A DNA stretch of 58,476 nt from Comamonadaceae bacterium. Lineage in GTDB: Bacteria; Pseudomonadota; Gammaproteobacteria; Burkholderiales; Burkholderiaceae_C. How positions within the stretch are numbered: the first letter of the stretch is position 1; the number at the start of each line of letters is the position of its first letter. The position numbers and the translations under genes are program-made. Below the pieces are notes generated by a model, which worked only from the letters and a program-made list of their open reading frames with translations, had not been told where the DNA came from and searched no databases. Positions 35,425 through 44,360 of this stretch are shown piece by piece. The stretch is from the NCBI GenBank assembly GCA_947371915.1, contig CANBRM010000006.1, positions 1-58,476 on the forward strand, given 5' to 3'.

Positions 35425-38400
35425 ATGTCAGGCACTATCCGCATCCGTGGCGCACGCCAGCACAACCTTAAGAACTTAGACCTCGACATTCGCACCGGCG
35501 AATTGACGGTGGTGACGGGGCCCAGTGGCTCCGGCAAATCCAGCCTGGTGTTCGACACCCTGTACGCCGAAGGTCAGCGCCGCTATGTCGAAACCTTCAG
35601 CGCCTACGCCCGTCAGTTCTTAGATCGCATGGACCGTCCGGCCGTCGACAAAGTTGAGGGCGTGCCCCCCGCGATTGCGATTGACCAAACCAACCCCGTG
35701 CGCAGCTCGCGCTCCACCGTAGGCACGATGACCGAGCTGAACGATCACTTGAAGTTGATGATCGCTCGTGCGGGCCAGTTGTTCGACCGTCAAACTGCGC
35801 AAGCCGTGCAGCACGACACGCCGCAAACCATTTACGCCGAGCTGCAACGACGCTGTGCGGCCCAAGCGCAAGACCCGCGCTTGATCATGACTTTCCCCGT
35901 GGAGTTGCCAGCCAACACGACCGCTGCAGAGGTCGAACAGTGGCTGAGCGCCAGTGGTTTCACCCGAGTGCATGCTGAGCGCGAAGTGGCCACACCCACA
36001 GGGCCGCGCAAGCTGCTGGATGTGGTGGCGGACCGGTTTAAGTTGGGTAACACCGAACAGGCGCGCGTGTTGGAGGCGATTGAGCTCGCCATCAAACGCG
36101 GCGGCGGTCGCTTGAATGTGTATTGGTCTTTGGACGCTGAGTCCACGCCCGAACTGTGGCGCTTCTCCACCGGCCTCCATTGCCCCGACAGCGACTTGCG
36201 TTACAGCGACCCCATCCCGTCGATGTTCTCGTTTAACTCGGCGGTGGGCGCATGCGAAACCTGCCGCGGCTTTGGACGCGTGATTGGGGTGGACTACGGC
36301 TTGGTCATCCCCAACGAGAAACTCACCTTGCGTGCGGGCGCCATCAAAACGATTCAAACGCCCGCTTGGGCCGAAACCCAAGACGACTTGATGCGCCACG
36401 CCGAAGCCGAAGGCATTCCGCGCGACACGCCTTGGACCAAGCTGACCCAAGAACAAAAAGATTGGGTCATTCATGGCTCACCGCTGTGGAAGGGCAAATG
36501 GAACCACCAGTGGTACGGCGTGAAACGGTTCTTCGAATACTTGGAGAGCAAGTCGTACAAGATGCACATCCGTGTGCTGCTCTCAAAGTACCGCAGCTAC
36601 ACCCCATGCGGCGTGTGCGCGGGCGCGCGACTCAAAACCGACAGCTTGCTGTGGCGCATCGGCAGCAAAGAAAATGCCGACGCCGTGTTGCCGCCCGCCA
36701 AGCGTTTCATGCCCCAAGGCGTGCAATGGACCCGCGCGCAACTCGAAGCCATGCCCGGCTTGTGCCTGCACGACTTGATGCTGTTACCCATCGACAAACT
36801 GCACCACTTTTTCAACGCCACCGAAGTCGACGTGGCGGGGGCCGATGCCCAAGCACTGCACTTGCTGATGGATGAAATTCGCACGCGCATGAAGTACCTC
36901 AGCGACGTGGGCATTGGCTACCTCACACTTGACCGCCAAAGCCGCACCTTGAGTGGCGGCGAGGTGCAGCGCATCAACCTCACCACGGCCTTGGGCACTT
37001 CGTTGGTGAACACTTTGTTTGTGTTGGACGAGCCCAGCATTGGCTTGCATCCGCGTGACATGAACCGCATCAACCAAGCCATGCTGCGTCTGCGCGATGC
37101 GGGCAACACCTTGGTGGTGGTGGAGCATGACCCGGCCGTCATGCTGTGCGCCGACCGCATCATCGACATGGGGCCCGGCCCCGGTGTGAAGGGCGGGCAG
37201 ATTGTGTTTGACGGCACCACCGAAGATTTGAAATCGGCCGACACCTTGACCGGCGCTTATTTGGGCGCGCGCAAAAGCATTGGCTTAGGCCTGAAACGCT
37301 TGGTCACCGACAGCACACCGCGGTTGATTTTGGAAGGCGCGCGCGAGCACAACCTGCAAAACCTCAGCATCGAATTTCCCTTGCAGCGCTTGGTCTGCAT
37401 CACCGGCGTGAGTGGCTCGGGCAAATCCACGCTCATCCAAGACGTGTTGACCCCAGCCCTGATGCGCCACTTCGGGCGCGCCACCGAAACCCCGGGCGCA
37501 CACGACCGTTTGCTCGGCGCGGATCATTTGAGCGACGTGGTGTTTGTGGACCAATCGCCCATCGGAAAAACCGCCCGCTCCAATCCCGCCAGCTACGTGG
37601 GCGCGTGGGATGCAGTGCGTGAAATTTTTGCCGTCGCCCCCATGTCGAAACAGCGCGGCTACACCGCCTCGAAGTTCAGCTTCAACAGCGGCGATGGCCG
37701 TTGCGCCACCTGCGGCGGCTCAGGCTTTGAGCATGTGGAAATGCAGTTTTTGAGCGACGTGTATTTGCGCTGCCAAGATTGCAACGGCAAACGTTACCGA
37801 CCAGAAATTCTTGAAATCACCATCGAGCGCGAACTTCGCGGCGCGGCTGCGGGGGCTGCGGCGCAGCAACATTCTGAGCGAAGCGAAGACGAGCCAGTCG
37901 CGGCACCCGCAGTCGCGACGCGAAGAGTCTTGAACGTAGCCGATGTGTTGGATCTCACCGTGGGCGAAGCGCTAGAACTTTTCGCCAACGACCGCGAAGT
38001 GGTCCGCACCCTGCAACCCATCGTCGATGTGGGCCTCGATTACGTGAAACTGGGCCAACCTGTTCCCACTTTGAGTGGCGGCGAAGCGCAGCGTTTAAAG
38101 CTGGCAGGCTTCTTGGCCGAAGCGGCCAAAGCCAAAACATCCAGCCGCCAAGCCTTGGCCAAAAAGGGTGTGCTGTTCATGTTCGACGAGCCCACCACGG
38201 GCCTGCATTTTGACGACATCGCCAAGCTCATGCGCGCCATGCGTCGTTTGCTCGAAGACGGCAACTCGCTCATCGTGATTGAACACAACCTGGATGTGAT
38301 TCGTGCGAGCGATTGGTTGATCGACCTTGGGCCTGAAGGCGGTGAGGCGGGTGGTTTGCTGGTGGCCGAAGGTCCGCCTGAGGTGGTGCGTTTACATCCC

Positions 38401-41364
38401 ACCTCGCATACGGGGCTGGCGCTGCGTGAGTATGCGGAGTCTATGGGGGCGATTTATGCGGTGGCTAAGGCTTCTGTGGGGCTTCTTGCTGCGGAAGGCT
38501 CGCTTCGTTTCTCTAGCGCTGCTGCTGGAACAGCCGGTGTGCCGGGCGCCTCAGACGCAGGCTCAACATCGTTGCCCGGCACACCGACTGCTCCGACAGC
38601 GGGTGTGGGGGCGCGTGGTGCCTCCGTGGGTGAGGGGGCGATTCAAATCATCAACGCGAAAGAGCACAACCTCAAGAGCTTGAGTGTGAACATTCCTCGC
38701 GGCAAGTTCAACGTCATCACGGGGGTTTCGGGGTCGGGTAAGTCGACGTTGGCGTTTGATATTTTGTTCAACGAAGGGCAGCGTCGTTACTTGGAAAGTT
38801 TGAACGCGTATGCGCGCAGCATCGTGCAGCCTGCAGGTCGGCCGGAGGTGGATGCGGTGTATGGCATTCCGCCGACGGTGGCGATTGAGCAGCGCTTGAG
38901 TCGCGGTGGCCGCAAGTCCACGGTGGGCACGACAACGGAGGTGTGGCATTTCTTGCGTTTGTTGTACGTCAAGTTGGGCACGCAGCATTGCATCCACGAC
39001 GGCGCTGCCGTGCAGCCGCAAACGCCAGACCGCATCGCGGCACAGTTGATGCGCGAGTTCAAGGGGCAGCACATCGGTGTGCTGAGCCCGTTGGTGATGA
39101 ACCGCAAAGGTGTCTACACCGAGTTGGCCGATTGGGCGCGTCCGCGTGGCTACACCCACTTGCGCGTGGATGGGCACTTCTTGCCAACCACAGGTTTTCC
39201 GCGTTTGGACCGGTTCAAAGAGCACACCATTGAATTGCCCGTGGCCAGTCTGGAGGTTTCGGCGCAAAACGAAACCGCCTTACGCGCTGCTTTGGCCACG
39301 GCGCTGGAACATGGCAAAGGCGTGGTGCATGTGTTGAGTCAGCTGGATGGATTGCGCGAGGCCATGGAGGTCGGCGCTGAGACCAACAGCATTGGCCGCT
39401 TGGATGTGTATTCGACCAAACGCGCTTGCCCCGTGTGCGACACCTCGTACACCGAGCTAGACCCGCGCTTGTTCTCGTACAACAGCAAACATGGTTGGTG
39501 TCCTGACTGTGTGGGCACGGGCGTCAAGCTCAACAAAGACCAACGCAAAGTGCTGGACGATTCGGTGCGCGATGACAAAGACAAAGGTCGCGAACAAACC
39601 TTCGCTGAGCCTGATGTGGATGACTTGGCCGACACTGCCTGCCCCAGCTGCGAAGGCACCCGTTTGAACGCAACCGCGCGCGCCGTGAAGTTTGCGGGCG
39701 TGGGCATCACCGACATTGCGCGCTTGAGCGTGACCGACATTCGTAAGTGGGCCGAGAAGCTGGCGATGACGGGGCGCGATGCCGACATTGCCCGCGACCT
39801 GCTGCCAGAAATCAAGAGCCGTTTGGCGTTCTTGGAGCAAGTGGGTTTGAACTACCTCACCCTCGACCGTGGCGCGCCCACGCTCAGCGGTGGCGAGGCG
39901 CAACGCATTCGCTTGGCCGCGCAATTGGGCAGCAACTTGCAAGGCGTGTGCTACGTGTTGGACGAGCCCACGATTGGATTGCATGCGCGTGACAACCAAA
40001 TCTTGTTGAACGCGCTGCATTTGCTAAGCGACAAAGGCAACACCCTCGTGGTGGTGGAGCACGACGAAGACACCATTCGTCGCGCTGACCACATCATCGA
40101 CATCGGCCCGAGCGCGGGCAAGCGCGGTGGCCGTTTGATGGGAGAGGGCTCGGTGAAAGACATCACCGACCAAGCGGATTCGCAAACGGGGCGCTACTTG
40201 TTGCACGCGATGCGACATCCGTTGCAGGCGCGACGCCTTGTCTCTACAGGCATTGCGGAGGATGGCGCATTGCCGGTGTCCTCCGCTAACGATGTTGCCC
40301 TCAACTGGCTGTCGCTCGAAGGTGCCTCGCTGCATAACCTGAATGACGTGAGCGTGGACGTTCCCCTCAAGCGTTTGGTGGCGGTGACGGGCGTGTCGGG
40401 CTCGGGCAAATCCACGCTCGCGCGCGATGTGCTGCTGCATAACGTGGCCGCAGCGGTGGCGCAGCGCGCCACACAAGCGGGCCGCAAACTCGATGAGGAA
40501 GGCAAGCATCCTGCCTGGGTGGGCTGCACAGGCTTGGATGGCTACCAAACCATCGACCGCGTGTTGGAAGTGGACCAAACGCCGATTGGCAAAACTCCGC
40601 GCAGCTGCCCCGCAACCTACATTGGTTTTTGGGACACGATTCGCAAACTGTTTGCCGAAACACTCGAAGCCAAAGCCCGTGGCTACGGCGCAGGGCGTTT
40701 CAGCTTCAACACCGGTGAAGGCCGTTGCCACACCTGCGAAGGCCAAGGCTTGCGCACGATTGAGATGAGCTTTTTGCCGGATGTGAAAGTGCCGTGCGAA
40801 ACCTGTCACGGCGCACGCTTCAACCCCGAGACTTTGGCGGTCAGCTGGCGCGGCAAAAGCATTGGCGATGTGTTGCAAATGGAAGTCGACGAGGCGGTGG
40901 ACTTTTTCGCCACCATGCCCAACATCGCACACCCGTTGCAACTGCTCAAAGACGTGGGCTTGGGCTACCTCACCTTGGGCCAACCTTCACCCACGCTCAG
41001 CGGCGGCGAAGCGCAGCGCATCAAGCTGGTGACCGAGCTGAGCAAAGTGCGTGACGACGTGACGCGCCGTGGCAACAAAGCCCCGCACACGCTCTATGTG
41101 TTGGACGAGCCCACCGTGGGCCTGCACATGGCCGACGTGGATAAGCTCATTCGCGTGTTGCACCGTTTGGTGGATGGCGGCCACAGCGTTGTGGTGATTG
41201 AGCACGACCTTGACGTGATTGCCGAAGCCGACTGGATCATCGACCTCGGCCCCGAAGGCGGCAACGGCGGCGGCTTGATCGTCGCGGCCGACACGCCCGA
41301 AGCGGTGGTCGCGCAGGGCACCCACACGGGTGTCGCGTTGAAGCCCGTGTTGGCGCGGGTGTGA
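35425..41364 (+). CDS. uvrA: double-length UvrA (two fused UvrA modules, four ATPase domains)
   Basis: 1979-residue protein equal to two complete UvrA proteins in tandem. Walker A motifs lie near residues 31 (TGPSGSGKSS), 660, 1099 and 1654 (TGVSGSGKST). Each has its LSGGE signature and DEP box (LDEPSIGLH, FDEPTTGLH, LDEPTIGLH, LDEPTVGLH), so all four ATPase sites look intact. Zinc fingers with CxxC pairs are present in the second half of each module. In module 1 the first zinc hook is degraded (C253, S256, C277, C280), while module 2 keeps CPVC...CPDC. An Ala-rich insertion (803-835) and a Gly/Ala/Ser linker (1001-1072) mark module 1 and the joint. Family knowledge places it in nucleotide excision repair or drug protection. 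A normal uvrA is presumably elsewhere. Confidence 0.93.
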   Translation: MSGTIRIRGARQHNLKNLDLDIRTGELTVVTGPSGSGKSSLVFDTLYAEGQRRYVETFSAYARQFLDRMDRPAVDKVEGVPPAIAIDQTNPVRSSRSTVGTMTELNDHLKLMIARAGQLFDRQTAQAVQHDTPQTIYAELQRRCAAQAQDPRLIMTFPVELPANTTAAEVEQWLSASGFTRVHAEREVATPTGPRKLLDVVADRFKLGNTEQARVLEAIELAIKRGGGRLNVYWSLDAESTPELWRFSTGLHCPDSDLRYSDPIPSMFSFNSAVGACETCRGFGRVIGVDYGLVIPNEKLTLRAGAIKTIQTPAWAETQDDLMRHAEAEGIPRDTPWTKLTQEQKDWVIHGSPLWKGKWNHQWYGVKRFFEYLESKSYKMHIRVLLSKYRSYTPCGVCAGARLKTDSLLWRIGSKENADAVLPPAKRFMPQGVQWTRAQLEAMPGLCLHDLMLLPIDKLHHFFNATEVDVAGADAQALHLLMDEIRTRMKYLSDVGIGYLTLDRQSRTLSGGEVQRINLTTALGTSLVNTLFVLDEPSIGLHPRDMNRINQAMLRLRDAGNTLVVVEHDPAVMLCADRIIDMGPGPGVKGGQIVFDGTTEDLKSADTLTGAYLGARKSIGLGLKRLVTDSTPRLILEGAREHNLQNLSIEFPLQRLVCITGVSGSGKSTLIQDVLTPALMRHFGRATETPGAHDRLLGADHLSDVVFVDQSPIGKTARSNPASYVGAWDAVREIFAVAPMSKQRGYTASKFSFNSGDGRCATCGGSGFEHVEMQFLSDVYLRCQDCNGKRYRPEILEITIERELRGAAAGAAAQQHSERSEDEPVAAPAVATRRVLNVADVLDLTVGEALELFANDREVVRTLQPIVDVGLDYVKLGQPVPTLSGGEAQRLKLAGFLAEAAKAKTSSRQALAKKGVLFMFDEPTTGLHFDDIAKLMRAMRRLLEDGNSLIVIEHNLDVIRASDWLIDLGPEGGEAGGLLVAEGPPEVVRLHPTSHTGLALREYAESMGAIYAVAKASVGLLAAEGSLRFSSAAAGTAGVPGASDAGSTSLPGTPTAPTAGVGARGASVGEGAIQIINAKEHNLKSLSVNIPRGKFNVITGVSGSGKSTLAFDILFNEGQRRYLESLNAYARSIVQPAGRPEVDAVYGIPPTVAIEQRLSRGGRKSTVGTTTEVWHFLRLLYVKLGTQHCIHDGAAVQPQTPDRIAAQLMREFKGQHIGVLSPLVMNRKGVYTELADWARPRGYTHLRVDGHFLPTTGFPRLDRFKEHTIELPVASLEVSAQNETALRAALATALEHGKGVVHVLSQLDGLREAMEVGAETNSIGRLDVYSTKRACPVCDTSYTELDPRLFSYNSKHGWCPDCVGTGVKLNKDQRKVLDDSVRDDKDKGREQTFAEPDVDDLADTACPSCEGTRLNATARAVKFAGVGITDIARLSVTDIRKWAEKLAMTGRDADIARDLLPEIKSRLAFLEQVGLNYLTLDRGAPTLSGGEAQRIRLAAQLGSNLQGVCYVLDEPTIGLHARDNQILLNALHLLSDKGNTLVVVEHDEDTIRRADHIIDIGPSAGKRGGRLMGEGSVKDITDQADSQTGRYLLHAMRHPLQARRLVSTGIAEDGALPVSSANDVALNWLSLEGASLHNLNDVSVDVPLKRLVAVTGVSGSGKSTLARDVLLHNVAAAVAQRATQAGRKLDEEGKHPAWVGCTGLDGYQTIDRVLEVDQTPIGKTPRSCPATYIGFWDTIRKLFAETLEAKARGYGAGRFSFNTGEGRCHTCEGQGLRTIEMSFLPDVKVPCETCHGARFNPETLAVSWRGKSIGDVLQMEVDEAVDFFATMPNIAHPLQLLKDVGLGYLTLGQPSPTLSGGEAQRIKLVTELSKVRDDVTRRGNKAPHTLYVLDEPTVGLHMADVDKLIRVLHRLVDGGHSVVVIEHDLDVIAEADWIIDLGPEGGNGGGLIVAADTPEAVVAQGTHTGVALKPVLARV

Positions 41365-41366
41365 CC

Positions 41367-42572
41367 ATGCCCACGCTAAAAAACTTGCTCACGCATCGCA
41401 GCTTTGTGCGTTTCATGGGCGCACGCTTTTTGGTGATCACTGCCAACCAAATGTTGATGGTGGCTGTGGCGTGGCACATGTACGACCTCACAGGCAGTGC
41501 GTGGGATTTGGGGCTAGTGGGCTTGTTTCAGTTTGTGCCCGCTTTGGTGTTGACCTTGCCTGCAGGGCATGTCGCCGACCGCGTGCACCGGGGCCGTTTG
41601 TTTGCGGCGTGTGTGGCCATTCAAGCTTCGGTGTCGGCTGTGTTGGTGTGGGCCACGCTGGGTGAGTTTGTCAGCCGTGATTTGATCTTGGCTTTGTCGG
41701 TGGTGTTGGGTAGCACGCGGGCCTTTCAAATGCCTGCGCAACAAGCACTCACCCCCACCTTGTTGCCCACCCACTTGCTGCAACGTGGCGTGGCCTTGAG
41801 TTCCAGCACCTTACAGGCCGGCATCATCGGCGGGCCTGCGCTTGGTGGTGTGTTGTACGCACACGGCGCGTTGACGGTGTATGTCGCCTGCGTGGCCATG
41901 ATGCTGCTGTCGAGCGCGCTCACCTTGACCGTGCGCTACGTGCACCACGCCACGCAAGAGGCCGTGTCTTGGACCTCGGCCATGGCCGGCGTGACCTTTG
42001 TGTGGCGCAACAAAATTTTGTTAGGCGCCACGTCGCTAGATTTGTTCGCCGTCTTGCTGGGCGGTGCCACGGCTTTGTTGCCCATCTACGCGCGAGATAT
42101 CTTGCACACCGGCCCCGAAGGCTTGGGCTTGCTGCGTGCTGCCCCTGCGGCTGGCGCGTTGCTGATGTCGTTTGCCATGCTGCGTTGGCCGCTGCGCCGC
42201 CATGTGGGCTACAGCTTGTTAGGTTCTGTGGCCGTTTTTGGTGTGGCGACGGTGGTGTTTGGCTTGTCGGATCACTTTGGCCTGTCCTTGCTCGCTTTGG
42301 CGGTGACCGGCGCGGCAGACAACATCAGCGTCGTGACGCGCTTGACCTTGATGCAGCTTCAAACGCCCGATGAAATTCGCGGACGCGTGGCGGCGGTTAA
42401 TTCGATTTTCATCGGCGCATCGAATCAACTCGGTGAGTTTGAGTCCGGCGCAGTGGCCGCGCTTTGGGGGCCTGTTGTGTCAGTGGTCAGCGGCGGCGTG
42501 GGCACGGTGCTGGTTGCGGCTTCATGGATAAAACTGTTCCCAACCTTGGCGCGCAGAGACCGCATGCAATAG
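41367..42572 (+). CDS. MFS transporter (EntS-like exporter group)
   Basis: 401-residue major facilitator with about 11-12 membrane segments. The loop 2-3 motif is AGHVADRVHRGRL (about 68-80), and the later repeat includes RGRVAAVNSIFIGASNQLGEFESG, which is typical of the MFS_3/EntS group of exporters. I use the ATG at 41367. It follows the UvrA stop by 2 bases, so the two are likely cotranscribed. Export of a drug or siderophore-like compound is possible but unproven. Confidence 0.88.
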   Translation: MPTLKNLLTHRSFVRFMGARFLVITANQMLMVAVAWHMYDLTGSAWDLGLVGLFQFVPALVLTLPAGHVADRVHRGRLFAACVAIQASVSAVLVWATLGEFVSRDLILALSVVLGSTRAFQMPAQQALTPTLLPTHLLQRGVALSSSTLQAGIIGGPALGGVLYAHGALTVYVACVAMMLLSSALTLTVRYVHHATQEAVSWTSAMAGVTFVWRNKILLGATSLDLFAVLLGGATALLPIYARDILHTGPEGLGLLRAAPAAGALLMSFAMLRWPLRRHVGYSLLGSVAVFGVATVVFGLSDHFGLSLLALAVTGAADNISVVTRLTLMQLQTPDEIRGRVAAVNSIFIGASNQLGEFESGAVAALWGPVVSVVSGGVGTVLVAASWIKLFPTLARRDRMQ

Positions 42573-42772
42573 CGGTAGGCCCAATGCTTGGGTCGTTAGC
42601 GCCCACATGATCGCTTCAAGCTAGGGTATGCACTAGGGCGTTTCTCAAGATTTCTACGCCAACTTATGACTCTTATGAGTGACAATTTAGTTAATTATTA
42701 ACACCATAGATCTCATTTGAATCGGCCATCTCCGAAAAGTGAGCTCTGAGGGAATGTCACTCTGAGGTGCCC

Positions 42773-43783
42773 ATGCATTTAGAACGGTTGCTTGCGCGTG
42801 TTGGCTTGTTGTGTGTTGCCTTGCTGTGTAGCCCGGTGATTTGGGCGCAGCAAGGGGCGCAAAAAAGCCACATACAGCTGGAAGAAGAGCGCACACAGCG
42901 CTGTCCCGAGGGGCAATACGGCGGCCCGCACGAGGGGGCCAGATCGTTTTACCAAGACCCCTACATCTGGTTTGTCAGCCGTGAATTCGCCCAGCGTTTT
43001 TGCATGCCTAACAGCTATATCGACGACAACCTGAAAGGCGCATTGGCACTGGCAGTGCGGCTCAAGAACGAAGAGTTCACGTTGTGCGGGTTTGTGGGCG
43101 GGCCGGGGAGTTGTCCACCCAAACAAAAGCTGCTGATCGATGTGTACATCGATAACCGCAAGATCGTGCTACCAAAAGCTGATCCGAGTGTGCACTACTA
43201 CTCCGGTGTGGTTCAGAACAGTGGGTGGTTGGCCGCGAACGTTTATGACAGAAAGAAACACGGTGGATTCAACGAGGTCGAAGGCGAGCGCAGGGCGTTT
43301 CATCCCATATTGGGCAGCATGGCCGATGCTCAACGCATAAAAACCTATTTCGTTTTTATGGGCGCACGCAAAGAATGGGCGACAGGATCAGGGGATTTTC
43401 TTGAAATTTTTTATAGAAAAAATTGGGTCACTGGCATTGATCTTCTGACCTTGGATGGCTATTTATTTGGGTATCAGGAAACGCGAAACCCTGATCAGCA
43501 GCTTCAGACAGAGCGGCGTGGTGGGCGTGGCTACGCCCATGAGGAATTTGATAAGTCAGACCCTATCAAGCATTGGGCGATCGGGGTTATCAATGGTCCT
43601 ACATATTTTCAGAAATATGAAATGGATACAAAAAAAGTCCCCTATCCATCGGGTTTTGACCATGTGATCGTGTTGCCCCAAAAAGTAGCGCAAATGATTT
43701 ACCAGTTCGACTGGAAGCAAGGGGATGCATTTTTTAGCAGCGTGAAAAACGCTATTCAGCCAAGCACTGTTTCCACCAAATGA
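42773..43783 (+). CDS. unrecognised secreted protein
   Basis: 336-residue protein whose family I do not recognise. Residues 1-24 form a clear Sec signal peptide (LLARVGLLCVALLCSPVIWA, cleavage after the final Ala). The mature part has four cysteines (in TQRCPEG, QRFCMPN, TLCGF and SCPP), many aromatic residues (YQDPYIWFV, DVYIDNRK, FYRKNWVTG) and mixed strand character, suggesting a compact periplasmic or surface domain. The ATG at 42773 follows TGAGG by 6-7 bases. A GTG at 42767 is possible. The surroundings are AT-richer than the genome average seen here, and two vestigial reading frames follow, so this may be acquired DNA. Confidence 0.65.
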   Translation: MHLERLLARVGLLCVALLCSPVIWAQQGAQKSHIQLEEERTQRCPEGQYGGPHEGARSFYQDPYIWFVSREFAQRFCMPNSYIDDNLKGALALAVRLKNEEFTLCGFVGGPGSCPPKQKLLIDVYIDNRKIVLPKADPSVHYYSGVVQNSGWLAANVYDRKKHGGFNEVEGERRAFHPILGSMADAQRIKTYFVFMGARKEWATGSGDFLEIFYRKNWVTGIDLLTLDGYLFGYQETRNPDQQLQTERRGGRGYAHEEFDKSDPIKHWAIGVINGPTYFQKYEMDTKKVPYPSGFDHVIVLPQKVAQMIYQFDWKQGDAFFSSVKNAIQPSTVSTK

Positions 43784-43808
43784 GTTTTGATCTTCAGGGA
43801 GAACCGTC

Positions 43809-43862
43809 ATGAGCAATTTCAATCTTGTAACCGATGCCCAATGGTTGCCATTTAAGGCGTAA
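43809..43862 (+). pseudogene. 17-residue reading frame with strong ribosome site (possible gene remnant)
   Basis: ATG at 43809 lies 8 bases after AGGGA and opens a frame for only 17 residues (MSNFNLVTDAQWLPFKA). Such a good ribosome site in front of so short a frame suggests the 5' end of a gene that lost its remainder, or a small peptide. I recognise no family. Confidence 0.3.
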
Positions 43863-43877
43863 AAAAAGTAAACAGTG

Positions 43878-43985
43878 ATGTCTGAAAACAAAAACCGATC
43901 ATATTTGAAATGGGGCCTGGGGGGCGTACTTGGCTTGTTGCTGGTCGGAGGTAGGTCACCTGAACGAGACGTCGATGACATTTGA
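43878..43985 (+). pseudogene. 35-residue membrane-like reading frame (possible remnant)
   Basis: ATG at 43878 opens a frame of 35 residues: a charged start (MSENKNRSYLK), a hydrophobic stretch (WGLGGVLGLLLVGG) and an abrupt charged end. It looks like the N-terminal anchor of a longer secreted or membrane protein that has been truncated. It follows the 17-residue frame by 15 bases. Confidence 0.3.
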
Positions 43986-44052
43986 ATAACCGCCCGATAG
44001 CTCAGTTTCTAAAAGGTAAGCGCCGAAGCAATTAGCGCGATCAACTGGCCTG

Positions 44053-44298
44053 TCAGTCGTGCGGCTCGGGTGTCGTGTCAAAGTTCATCAGCTGCGAGGG
44101 GGAAATCGACAGCGTATGTGCAAGCTTGCAAATATTGACCAAGGCAATATTGCGTATGCCGCGCTCAACACCACTCAGATAACTGCGAGCCAAGCCGCTT
44201 TCTTGGGCCAACGATTCTTGTGACCACCCTAGCGACCGCCTGACGGTCGCTAAGTTTTTGCCGAAGCGCTTGCGTGGTTCGTAATCGAGGGGCTGCAC
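44053..44298 (-). CDS. XRE-family helix-turn-helix regulator (small)
   Basis: 81-residue protein that is almost entirely a Cro/CI-type helix-turn-helix (about residues 10-70). The recognition region reads SQESLAQESGLARSYLSGVE followed by RGIRN. The start is a GTG. It has no sensing or dimerisation domain, as in small regulators of accessory genes. It lies at the edge of the AT-richer islet, convergent with the unknown secreted gene and upstream of prfC in the same direction, 63 bases away. Targets unknown. Confidence 0.82.
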   Translation of the reverse strand: MQPLDYEPRKRFGKNLATVRRSLGWSQESLAQESGLARSYLSGVERGIRNIALVNICKLAHTLSISPSQLMNFDTTPEPHD

Positions 44299-44360
44299 TT
44301 AGATGACGTGGTGTTTCGTTGTGATCGGCGCGTGCAGACGTGTGAGTGCCTAAAAGATAC

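Noticed and set aside
40024-40983. 319-residue frame antisense to uvrA
   Set aside because: It covers conserved UvrA motifs on the other strand, has no own motifs, and is typical antisense shadow in GC-rich DNA.
35425-41364. Double uvrA as an assembly duplication
   Set aside because: The two halves differ widely in sequence, in zinc ligands and insertions, so they are ancient paralogous modules and not a duplicated read.
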